A DNA stretch of 64,000 nt from Thelephora terrestris (Eukaryota; Basidiomycota; Agaricomycetes; Thelephorales; Thelephoraceae). The notes below the pieces were generated by a model. The model made no database searches and had not been told where the DNA came from. It worked only from the letters and a program-made list of their open reading frames with translations. Each line of letters opens with the position of its first letter. Positions within the stretch are counted from its first letter, which is position 1. Shown here piece by piece: positions 44,320-55,173 of the stretch. Both the position numbers and the translations under genes were made by a program. Location of the stretch: positions 496,001 to 560,000 of the forward strand of contig WIUZ02000006.1 of the NCBI GenBank assembly GCA_015956445.1, given 5' to 3'.

Positions 44320-44397
44320 TTTCGACGTGGAGGGGAATTGGTGAGAGGTGCTTCGTCCCACGTGACCAGAACGCGTCCTTTACCCTCACCTCGCACG
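44320..44397. promoter_or_regulatory. 78-bp divergent promoter of CLPP and BRL1
   Basis: Only 78 bp separate the two start codons, so core promoters and 5' UTRs must overlap or be very short. The genes likely share one nucleosome-free region. Confidence 0.5.
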
Positions 44398-45843
44398 ATG
44401 TTCAACCTCGAGCAAAAGCGCAGACAGATGTCGAACAGATCCACCGCTGTTCCAATGGACTTTGAGTTCACCGATAGACCGTCGTCCAGCATCAAGCCCG
44501 CATGGGCTACGGACGATCCATCCCACACCCCCCAAAAACGTATGACGCACCGCCCCCCGCTCAGACTCATCTCAAATATCTCCGACAGGAAACTATGATG
44601 GAGCAAACCCTTCACCATCGCCCTTTCCCCTTCATAATACGGTTCCGGAACGTCCCTTGTCTCCCGCAAGTGAACACCACCCCTTTCCAATACCTGTTCC
44701 ACACACACCCTCCTCATCTCACTGGCAGCCACCACTTCTCCATGGAAGAACTCCCGACGTAGTCGATGTCGACATGAGCGAGGTCAGTCCAAGCACTTCA
44801 AAAACGCAACAGCCGCAGGAGGCCTCCCCTTCCAAGCAGGAAAAGGAATCGAGGGTGATAGCCCTTGGTGGCATTAGAAGAGTGTTTCGATCTCGCTACG
44901 AGAAGGTCATGTCAAAGCGACGCGATGTTGACGCGGACGACGCTGACGAGGAGAGCGTAAACGGCGAAGATGAGGAGCTGAGCGATCACGAAGGCAGGAT
45001 GATGAAACCTCCACGGCCGATGATGAACAACCATTACACACTCAATCTAGTCCCAAGCACTCCTACAACCAAAGCGGATCTTCCTTACACACTCTCAGGG
45101 TCAGTGCTTTGGGCAAATATGTCTGTACGTTGCTGAAGTTAGTCACAGATACCTCCAGGTATTTTTCAACACCTCGTTATGTATGGTGTTTCTGTGGCTT
45201 CTGCTACAATTCATCCTCACTGTTCAGAGGGATGTGCAGCAGAGAATACTGGAACATTCCATGGGTACGGCGGTCCCCCCGATGTCGCACCGGTCACACT
45301 GACCTGTCCTAAAGATGTCGTCCAGGAGATCAAAGCTTGCTCTGTGTTGTACAAGAACAACTTTTGCGAAGGAAATATCGTGCCTCATATGTTTCAGCCT
45401 TGTGGAGAGTGGGAAACCTGTATGAATCGAGACCCATCGAAAATCGGGCGAGCGAGGATCGGTGCTCAGCTATTGGCCGAGATTGTGAATGCATTCGTGG
45501 AGAACATCAGCTGGAAGACATTCGTGAGCATCGTTATGATATTGCATTCATCCGGGGACGCCATCTAATCAAATCCCTCTAGTTCTTTTCCGTCGTCTCG
45601 CTCGCGTTTTTCACGCTCTTCATTAACTCCCTCTTTACGTTCTATCGATCGAAGCATGACCACACGCCACATCCCACACCCGGACCGATACCCCAACCGC
45701 GGTATGTCATGCCGCCACAGACACCGCGCCGAGGCAAGTCTGGTTCCAGCTGGAAGCCCGAGGAGGACGGAGATGAGATTAGCACCCCAACGAGGCGGAG
45801 GCGGTTGGATGGTAGCACAGCACCCAAGATCAAGGGAAACTGA
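44398..45843 (+). CDS. BRL1: Brl1/Brr6 nuclear envelope membrane protein
   Basis: Five exons (44398-44539, 44589-45099, 45149-45264, 45315-45523, 45583-45843) give 412 residues. A disordered N-terminus contains acidic and basic patches. The Brl1/Brr6 domain follows: first membrane segment YLQVFFNTSLCMVFLWLLLQ, then KACSVLYKNNFCEGNIVPH, then CGEWETC, with the four Cys that form two disulfides in the perinuclear lumen, and a second membrane segment FFSVVSLAFFTLFINSLF. It ends with a Pro/Arg-rich tail. Brl1/Brr6 proteins help fuse inner and outer nuclear membranes during nuclear pore assembly and influence lipid homeostasis. All junctions restore frame and the conserved cysteine spacing. Confidence 0.93.
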
Positions 45844-46613
45844 TGCGACGACGATATGCAGATCATGGACACCCCGGAAAACCTGTTCTATTACCCTTTG
45901 GATTTGGATGACACGCTGAGCGGCAACCCTTTTATGATAATCATTAAGTAGAACCTCACTTCTGGTTCCGCGCTTAATATTATATTCCGGATTCACCCTT
46001 GGACCGCAGTCTCGTCACTTGCCCCGACTCCGGACACTTTACTTATCGCGGCATTACAGATCAGAGAAGCGAGAAACAACAAATGCATGAAGCTTAAGAA
46101 TCAGAGGATTTTGATATGAAACGTAAGTTAACAAAACGTACAGCACCCTACAGCACCTCACAGAAGATCTAATTCCCCGCACGCTCATGTCACCTTCAGA
46201 CCTCCAGATCGCCTCCCCAGATCCCACTGATCCACATCCGATTAGGACCCCACAAACCCTTTGTGCCCCCCTCCGCACCCGTCTCGTGAGCGCAAAATTT
46301 CACTGTCCGTTCAACCCCTACACGCAGAATCGTCCCTGGGCCTGGGCCTGAGCGACCAGTTCTCGGGAGACCTAAAATTCCGCCCGAGTGGGTGGTCCCC
46401 GATCGCAGGCTGTGGGTCCGGCAACTTTAGGGGAAAAGCATACGGGGCCACCACGTTTTTCCGGCATGAATCCTCCTTTGGGATTGGGCGGCCGCACGTT
46501 CGTTTGCTCAACGACATCGCGGTGACAAGGGTCTGATGTTCCCAGGAATCACGACAGCCTTGATCAGTGTACGCATGAGTGTTTAATTTCAAATTACAGA
46601 TAGAGTTGGTAGG
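45844..46613. other. Convergent intergenic region, no gene recognised
   Basis: 770 bp between BRL1 (+) and SRP68 (-). It contains expected 3' UTRs. A 90-codon frame on + (46261-46536) has no ATG or family support. Confidence 0.5.
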
Positions 46614-48775
46614 TTACTTGCGTCCCCACCATCCACCCAACAAACTGCTTAGCCCCCCGCGCGAAGTCTCGGCCTGCGGCTCCGGGGTCGCCGGACGCGT
46701 AATCTCCTCAGCCTTTGCTTTTAACGCGAGCCCCTTTTGTACCAGAGGAAGTTGGGGTTGTGGTTTGATGAGAGCCGGCGTCGGCGTCGGTACTTTCCCG
46801 GCCCGTGCTTGCAACTGATCCATGTCCAACTCTACATAATTGAGCGCGATGTCGAAGAAGAGCGGCTTTTTGTGGGACTCGTTGTCAGGCGTGGGAGAAC
46901 CACCATTGAAACTGAACCAGTCCCTTTTCAGTTCCGAGCCAACCCGTAACATCTCTTCATCTAGCGTATCACAGTCCGAATCCGCCAGTGGGTAAAACGA
47001 GGTCGATGGCGCCAATCCAGAGCCACCCTCCGAGACAGTTGATATGACCGACCGTGCCTCTCGAAGATGAAGCTGTGATCGTTGGACTAAAGCCAACGCC
47101 TCGGCGTACCTCTTCAGGGGTGCGTAACAGCGTGCGAGGAAGAAGCATCTGCATCCCATCAGTTCGATCTCGATTCCAGCCATGAAATGATCAAGATCAC
47201 CTTCTTGATTTTGTAAAAGATATTCTCCCATCCACACCTGAGGAGAGGTCAGGGCTTTCATCGACAACGCTCAGGGTCCGCATTTGGGCTAGGTTTTGAA
47301 GCACGGTGTCGAGCAGCTTCACGACTGCCGGGAAGAGCCGGCCATCAACCTGTCCCCTCTCAAGAGACGAACGGGGCATGCGGGGTTGATGAGAAGATAA
47401 CAGAGCGTTGATCAGCAAGTGATCGCGTTCAGTCCTTCTGGCAAGCAGTTGATAGACGATAAAGGCGTGCACGAATTCGATGTCTCGGCCACCAACGCTG
47501 ACCGCTGCAGTCGATCCGCTTAACTGAGTGATCCAAAACACATGAGCCGTGTATAAATAGGGTCGCAATGTCCACGCCAACCTGTTGGGTTTCAACTTGT
47601 TTCCGTGCGACTTCTTCGGAATCGCTCAGGGCTGATAAGACGGCATCGTATGCTCCCACACTCCGCTTTGTTGTGTTGGTACCCAACTGTACCTTGTCAC
47701 CCCCAGAGGATTTCTTCCCAGGGGAAAGTTTCGCTTCAGCTTCCTGAACCTTTAGGAGAGCGTCAACCAGCTCCGGGTTTCTAACCGGAACCGGTTTCCC
47801 TTCCCACATCGGGGTGTTGAGTTTTTGCTTTGGTAAACCCTGTGCTGCTCCGGCAGCTTCTCCCTTTAGCGCATCCAAGATATTGTCACAATCCTGCACG
47901 AGCTTATCCTTGTGAATCGCGACGAGCTCTTTAACAATTCCATCCACGTCGTAGGCCTTCTTGCTCCCAAGCTGATGCGCACAGTATCTGATCTCTGGGC
48001 CAATTTCGTCGATGAGCGAAGTTGCCAACGCTTGGTCGCGACTACTGGTCGCTTGAGCGCAGAGATTGTCTAGAAGGTACCTGGCGATGCCCAACTGGGA
48101 AAGCGCGTCTGGCAGCTGCTCTTCTCGCGAACGGAGGAATCGCCCATTGAGGATGAGGGAATACGTTGTGAGCTCGAGGATATTTTCGGCCGACAGGCGC
48201 TTGGACGCATACAGGGATTGGGCGAGGGAAAGTAACTGTGTAGACCAGTTGATTGCACGCCGGAAGCGGCTCGTAGCACTTCGCCGAAAAGCAGATCGCT
48301 TGTCTACTTTTGTTGGGTCCAAAGATAGGGAGATCAGCTCATGAGAATGGGCCCAAGCACGCTCTGCTTCGAATAACAGCAACTGAAGGCTAAAATACGT
48401 GAGCACGACAATACCGATGGAGTTGAATGGTGACGGATTCTTACTGGCCGCAATTCACAACCTCGGGTGTGATTGGAGGTAGTTTTTTGAACTCTTTTCC
48501 TTTTCCATGGGTAAACTTCAGAGAATGTCTGAGCCTGTGTGTCCTGTTTGCGCAGTGTTTACTGGATCACCCCGGTTAGAGAAGTTTTGTCGGAAGGTTT
48601 ACGGACGCATACCGGTATCGCGTGTAATCGCCATATCTTAGACCATACGCGTTGCGCTGTTCATTTACGAGCAGGAGCGCTATTTGGAGACACACATCAG
48701 CTCTGTTTTCCGAGTTTGCGGCAGATTCGTGTCAGGATGAGATCTACCTCTGAAGGAGATGACGGTATCAGACAT
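46614..48775 (-). CDS. SRP68: Signal recognition particle subunit SRP68
   Basis: Start ATG at 48775. Exon 1 encodes MSDTVISFR and is spliced to ALLLVNEQRNAYGLRYGDYT, then RTHRLRHSLKFTHGKGKEF, the RNA-binding start of SRP68. The helical body follows (ERAWAHSHELISLSLDPTKV, SRFRRAINWSTQLLSLAQSL, DALSQLGIARYLLDNLC), ending with the region that contacts SRP72 and a tail closing LLGGWWGRK at 46614. SRP68/72 forms a large part of the SRP S domain, guiding ribosome-nascent chain complexes to the ER. The first splice site was chosen because it uniquely joins the start to the RNAYGLR motif. The start lies 29 bp from that of GET3 on the other strand. Confidence 0.93.
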
Positions 48776-48804
48776 GAGTGAGTCTTTGACCTTTTACCAC
48801 GATC
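48776..48804. promoter_or_regulatory. 29-bp gap between divergent SRP68 and GET3 start codons
   Basis: The two ATGs (48775 on -, 48805 on +) are separated by only 29 bases, so at least one promoter must lie inside the neighbouring gene or both transcripts must have almost no 5' UTR. Confidence 0.55.
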
Positions 48805-50236
48805 ATGGCCGATGAAATCGTCGTCCTCCCACCAACCTTACAGAACATCCTTGAACAGAAGACTCTAAAGTGGATCTTCTGCGGTTCGTTCCTCGTGACA
48901 TGATCCCTAGGTAACCAACCTGACACCTGGCCATTTCGTACGCTCTAGGTGGTAAGGGTGGTGTTGGCAAGACGACCACGTCCTGTTCCCTTGCCATACA
49001 ACTCGCCCAATGCCGTGAATCGGTTCTGTTGATTGTCAGTGTCTATCCTCTTTGCCTAGCGTCCCCTTCTAACAATCATCCCAACAGTCAACCGATCCAG
49101 CTCACAATCTTTCCGACGCCTTTGGTCAAAAGTTTTCGAAAGATGCCACAAAAGTCAGCGGATTCGATAACCTGTCTGCTATGGAAATCGATCCTTCGAG
49201 TGCCATCCAAGAGATGGTCGAACAGTGTACGGGGCATTTATTCGGAGTTTTATGCCGACCCTCTCCTGACACTTGATTCACCATCGTTAGCCGATTCTAA
49301 CGGTATGATGGGCAGCATGATGCAAGATCTCGCTTTTGCGATCCCTGGCGTTGATGAGGCCATGAGCTTCGCTGAAATCATGAAGTCGGTCTTTTGCAGC
49401 CCCCCCTCTCCTGGCTGAATGTCCAGTCCTAATCGACGAAGCTCCTAGACACGTCAAGTCAATGGAATACTCCGTGATCGTCTTCGATACCGCCCCAACC
49501 GGGCATACCCTCCGTTTCCTGTCTTTTCCCACAGTTCTAGAGAAGGCGCTGGGGAAACTTTCGACTCTGAGCGGCCGCCTGGGTCCGATGATCAACCAGG
49601 TGAGAAAACCGTGCTTGAGAATTATTCACCCTTGACTTCAATGCTTAATCACCGATCTGAAGATGTCCAGTTTAATGGGAGGTCAAACGGATGGCACGGA
49701 CGACATGTTCGCGAAGTTGGAATCCATGCGTGAGGTGATTACTGAAGTTAACAGCCAATTCAAAGACCCGGTTAGTACCTCACTTGTTATTGGTAAAACC
49801 CGGCTGCAGCTTGATATCGACGCATAAATTCTGTTTTTTTTTTCTACAGGAAAAGACCACTTTCGTGTGTGTCTGCATATCCGAGTTCCTGTCCCTGTAC
49901 GAGACCGAGCGTCTCATTCAAGAGCTCACCGCATATGAAATCGACACTCATAACATCGTCGTCAATCAGCTGTTATTCCCGAAATCGAGTGAGTATCTCA
50001 ACCTAACTCGTTGTGGCGAGCGTTCTGCTCATCGAGTGGGCTCTTCAGCATCTGACTGCGAGCACTGCAATGTGCGCCACAAGATGCAGCAGAAATATTT
50101 GAACGAAGCCCACGAGCTTTACGACGAATTCTTCCACATCATCCAGCTTCCATTGCTCACTGAGGAAGTCCGTGGTCCTCAGAAGCTGAAAGACTTCAGC
50201 AAGATGCTCGTTGAGCCGTACATACCACCCCAGTAA
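48805..50236 (+). CDS. GET3: Get3 ATPase of the tail-anchored protein targeting pathway
   Basis: Eight exons (48805-48883, 48949-49034, 49088-49226, 49291-49384, 49449-49599, 49663-49770, 49850-49988, 50049-50236) give 327 residues. P-loop [16 protein letters not shown], switch I region [16 protein letters not shown], switch [18 protein letters not shown], methionine-rich substrate helix ([13 protein letters not shown]), and the dimer zinc motif CEHC in exon 8. Get3 delivers tail-anchored membrane proteins from the Sgt2/Get4-5 complex to the Get1/2 receptor in the ER. Length and motif order equal the family norm, and all junctions preserve frame. Confidence 0.96.
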
Positions 50237-50744
50237 ATGCACAATGTACCGTCTATGGTCTGTTATCTTAGAGCATCTGTGTGAGACGTGACCTTGACAG
50301 GATGATGAGCATTGAGGCAGGCATTCCTCGAGAACCAGGTTGTGATAAGTGCGCCTAGCGCCATTATGCATTAAAAAGGATAACTGACAACATAGCTAAA
50401 TCGTAGTCCCATAAGGGGCATCGGGAGAGAATGTGATAGAGAGAGCACAGCAGACAGCATGAGGCCGGAAGCAGTAAAGTAAACGCAATGATCAGTTCGG
50501 CCGACTACAGAGACGGTTCCATCAGAGGCCCATTTAACGACGCCTTGCAAATTTGAGGGCGGGAATCCGCAGAAATCCGTCTTGGAACGTGAAAAAACGA
50601 AGTGAAACACAAACAACTGTCAATACCATCATCAGATAACGATGGGCGTGCAACAGGGGTGAAAATCGTCAGCACACAACCCTCATCATGCCAACTGGAC
50701 GAAGAAGACTTCACCGTGATACACACCTGAAAAGGCCCTTCCTT
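50237..50744. other. Convergent intergenic region, no gene recognised
   Basis: About 500 bp between GET3 and the tyrosine phosphatase gene, expected to hold both 3' UTRs. Nothing else is recognised. Confidence 0.55.
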
Positions 50745-53700
50745 TCACCTTGTTGACGAGTGACGTGACGAGGTGGAATGTGTGGAAGAAGAAGTCGCTC
50801 GGACAGGGGGGATCAGTCCTCCTGCTCGCATAGGCTTTTCTTTGACATCCTCAGTGTGTCGGCGTTTCGCACCAGGCCGTTGAGAAAGGTCTAGGTCGCC
50901 GGCTTCATCTTTGATTAGCTCCGTCGGACTGGCATTCCGCTTGCTACGGACGGGTGCCGAGGACCCTACAGAGGCGTAATCAGAGGAAACCTGGGATGCG
51001 ACAGCTAGGAGGGGGTTGGAGGTGAGCTGGATGGGTTGCATGGCGAATATTGTATTGTTGGGTGAGGGGGCTTTCTCTGTGGAACTTGTGGCATGCCTGA
51101 TCTCCGATAGACTGGGTCGTTTTGGGAGGACGTGTGGGTCCTCGTATTTCCGCATGTACTTCGCATCCTTCTCCCTTTCTTTCTCCTCGTCCACAATCAT
51201 CAAGGATCCCTCGATGATGGCTCTGTGCACAAAGACATACTGTCGGAGGCTCTGGCATAGGCTCATCCGCTGCTCTCGCATGTCTTCAAGGATTCGCCTG
51301 ATCGGCTCCCCGAACGTGGACAACAAAGGGGGAGTTTCGTCATCGACAAACATCACTCGAGGATCCGCGTAATCGAATGGGCGGGGATGCGGCTTTTCGA
51401 TTGTTTCGGATGGTGGGGACCTGGATACACTGTCGGCCTCGTGAGGTAGACCATATTCTCTGTCAGAAGAAGACCTCGAAGAATGCCGGTGGTCTTTCGC
51501 AGACCCCGATCCTTCATCAATAGAACGCGGTTGAGATGAGGGGAGTGAGGATACGGCTGTAGTATCGCCTTGGTTTATGAGGCTGAACGCAGACGCGCCC
51601 CCAGCGCTGGAACCCTCAGAAGAACCAAGGGGGGATGAGAGCCTTCCTGAAATTCCGTCGCTTGGGCGGTGTCGCTGAGCAGAGCGCTTAGGTGTCGGCG
51701 ATGGGTAGGTCGACGGAGGCGGGGGTGCCGGTGATGACGAAAGGGTTCCAGGCGTGCTTGCCGTCCTAGCCCGATAGCTTGAATGTGAGCCTATCGATGC
51801 TGGTGGCGACAGTTTCCGAGATCCACCAGCCGAGATGTGGGTTATCTGGTTCTCCGGCTGTTGCACCACTATTGACTTGCGGACACTAGCGGCCAGTCTG
51901 TGATCACTCCCGGGACTCGATCCAGTGGCGGATCCAGAGGCAGAGGCAAGGTGGTACCCACCCAGCGAAGAGGACCGATCCGAGTGCGACTGGCGGACGT
52001 CGCTCTCGTCAGAAAACATCCTCTTGATCTGTGGTCGCGCGTTGCTGGGCCTATCGGAATCGTCGCTTGACGGCCACTCCTTCAGTTCTTGTCTCGTGAT
52101 CGTCCAAGGAGAAGTCTGCCCCAACTTAGGCCTCCTAGACTTCGATTGAGTATCGTCAATGTCCATATGCTCGGAGGGGGACGGAGAATCTCTCTGGCTT
52201 GAGAGGTCTCCACTTGATTGATCTCGTTCGCCACTGCTTCCGCTACTCCCGTCTTCGGGAGCCCACCCAACGACCGGAACGTGGAAAACGGGCTCCCCAG
52301 AGTAATGGGTTGTACCGTGGATCGGCATGACCAGCGAACGATCGGCGGTCCTGATGATACTTGTACCAATGGAATCGTCCAGCACCATACTTTCTTGGAG
52401 AGGAGATGGTTTTGAGTCACTCATCTCGACGTCTTGGTCGAAACCGTAGGAAGACTGGGACGATTCATGGGCCGAGCGATTCCTCCTCTTCTCCCTCCTA
52501 CGCGGCCCGGCGGTTCTCTTCTTTCTGACCTCTCGTCGAACTCCGTCAAGAATTGCGTCGATAGCGATGAAACCTCCCGTGCGGCCTACCCCAGCGGAAC
52601 AATGGAGGAGGACAGGTGGATGTTCAAGGCCCCCCTTGACGATGCCTGTGTTGGGATCCGCCTGATCAGGTCGAAGGTTGTTGACGGTGGGCACGGCGAA
52701 TGGAACTGAATCGACCTCTCTCTGGAGATTAGTGACGAGGTCGAGGATACCTCTTGGGTCATCGGGGACGTTGAGATCCGGCCATTCAAGATACTGCATC
52801 TGAACAATTTTTCTAGTGCCAGCCGACGGGAAGTCCCTGTTGCTGAGCTCAAGCCTACGCGTAACTGTCGGATTCCTGGACCCCGGAGGAGGGGAGGAAG
52901 GGCCTAAATTCCACGAGAATTCGGTCGGTTGGTTTGGACGTGACTTTCTTTCGTCCGCACTCTCTGTTGTCTGGACCATTCGCAGTAGGAAAGGACCGTA
53001 CTGGCCGGAGTTCCAGTAGTTGCAACACTTTACGTGCATTCCTTCCACCTCTCGCGTCAACATCACGATCACGTGCACGTTCTGCTCCCAAACGAGCCTG
53101 TTTCCAAATGGGGGAAAATGATCACTAGTCAGCAACTGGTGCACGTAAAAAAAGTCAATGACACGCACGTCCAGAAATCGGATAACGTGGCTTCCAGAGG
53201 ACCCTGGGTGGCTATATATCGCTTGTAGGTTCCGAGCGGTTGAACGAAGCTCGCATTGATGTAGTCGTCAGAGGAGCTCCGAACAAGGCGAACCCTAGCA
53301 TGTTCGAACGGCCAAATGTTCCGATACCTGGGATCGAGGTAAAAGCGTCAACCACTAGTTAGCGCCCGGCATGGAATGCAGACAACGTTACCTGTTCTTG
53401 GCGCCCTTCTCGACCCCTGCGGTAATGCTGTACGGGAACGAGACCTCCGTGCGAGGCAACTTGGGCTTGTGGTGCCGTACTCGAGGGACTGATGGTTCGC
53501 AAATCTCCTCCGAGGAAGGGCTACCCGAACTTGAGGAGGTTAACACACGACCAGACTCGCTTGTGTGGTGTTGCATAATGCCCATGAGCCTCCGCTGCTC
53601 TCCAAGTTCGATACGATAAAATTGCATGGCGAGGGCTTCAGTTCCTTCCTCGACAAGGTCCTCATGGAGCCGGGGGATGCCCGGAGAAGACAGAGGGGGG

Positions 53701-54935
53701 GTGATGTCCGGATCCGAGTCGCAAGCTGACGATGACGATGAGAATGCTGAAGAGGAAGAGTTGTCCTCCTCAGTGTTCGCAACAGAGCGAGCTAGAGGTG
53801 TGTAGTCCCTTGAGGCTGTAGCAGCCCGACGGGCTATATGACGTAGCCAAGAAAATGGAAGCTCAGCAATCCGGTCGCGAATAGATGCCGGTAGTGTGAG
53901 AGGTATGCGTTCCGGGACACCTTGTGACAGCTCAACGTTCTGGCGAACAGTGTCGTAAAACGGATTGAATGCGACAGCCTGTGATTGCAGCAGTGGAGAG
54001 TGTGGAGCGGATTTAGCTGTGGAGGAGTGGATGCGGGCGGCCGGAAACAGGGAAGTGGGCTGCGTTGGAGAATGTTGGGGAGCATGAGAGGGGAGGTGAG
54101 AAGTGGTCGAGGAGAGGTTGAATGCTGATGAGGGCAATGTACAGGCCCTAAGTAGCCCGGTAGATTGGGAAGGAGATAAGGGGTCGAGGATGTCGTCGTC
54201 CTCGTCATCCTCTTCGACCTGTGCTTTGTCTGGGCCGGAGACGACTAGATCTTGCCGCTCCTTCCAGACAGAAACAAAGCCGCCCTTGAGCCAGGCCAGT
54301 TGTTTCTCTGATGAATATCCCTCGTGCCGGAACTTTTTCAAAAGTCCGTAAAGATTTGACCCTTCTGGAATGTGAAGGGAGTCGGCATCATAGACGAGGA
54401 TGGACGATGCTTGGGTCCAGGAAGAAAATCTGCTCCGAGATGACTTGGAGGAAAGCATCTGAGCTAGCTTTTCTAGGGAGTAAAGGGGCCGTTTGAGCAG
54501 TGTTGAGGGTACGGAGAGCAATAGAGCGTTGTTGAGACGAGCATTGGTAAAAGCAGCATGAGAGCGGATGTCGAGAATGAGGCATGCGGGGTCGTTAACG
54601 AATTGGTCGAGGTCAGAGGGGGAATGAGCGGAACAAAGAAGTTGAGGTGAGGACGAAGGCTTTGAATGTGTGGGTATTGTCGATAATGATGATGATAATG
54701 CTACAGGAAGGGGAGAAAGAGTTGGTGCGGGCATCGAGAGAGGAAAGCCATGTTTATTGGGTTTTTTCTTGGAGCCGCTCGTTGACGGGAGATGTAGGGG
54801 AGGGGGGAGGGTGAGGGATGATGAGTTGAACCTGGATTGGATGGCCTTTGCGAACGAGTCGGTCGACTCTGAGGTATGGCCGGGTTTGGGGTTGGTGGCG
54901 GGTACGTTAGTGGAGAAGAAGTCCTGGTCGGCCAT
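50745..54935 (-). CDS. Rhodanese-domain protein tyrosine phosphatase (Pyp/Ptp2-3 type MAPK phosphatase)
   Basis: ATG at 54935 (MADQDFFSTNVPATNP). An N-terminal rhodanese-like domain (about 54150-54620: CLILDIRSHAAFTNARLNNA, then SILVYDADS, then GFVSVW) with no obvious active Cys precedes a long Ser-rich linker. The PTP domain starts at about 53390: YRNIWPFEHARVRL, then DDYINASFVQPLGTYKRYIA, then FWTLVWEQNVHVIVMLT, WPD loop LEWPDLNVPDD, and catalytic P-loop HCSAGVGRTG at about 52580-52610. About 420 disordered residues follow before the Q-loop helices REQRMSLCQSLRQYVFVHRA (about 51230-51290). The rhodanese-PTP layout is that of S. pombe Pyp1/2 and yeast Ptp2/3, which dephosphorylate Hog1/Sty1-type MAP kinases. 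Catalytic residues Cys, Arg and Asp are present. The tail to 50745 includes basic KRR motifs that may be nuclear signals. Confidence 0.92.
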
Positions 54936-55173
54936 AGGGCGCTTCCCGTTCGTCTTGGGATGTAGTGGTAGAGTGAAAGGCGAGGGAATTACTGTAAGGA
55001 CGGTCAGAGAGAGCGAGAAGAGAAAGAAAGGGATTATAGTGCTCAGGATCAGGCTGGCCGTCAGTGATCGACTAGTCCAGAACGAAGGTGACATCACATA
55101 CAAACGTTACAAGTTCTAGATGGCGGTGACGCAATTCCGGGGACAAGTGTCAATATATTTAATTTCAAATGCA

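Noticed and set aside
46261-46536. A 90-codon + frame between BRL1 and SRP68
   Set aside because: No ATG start and nothing recognisable in the translation.
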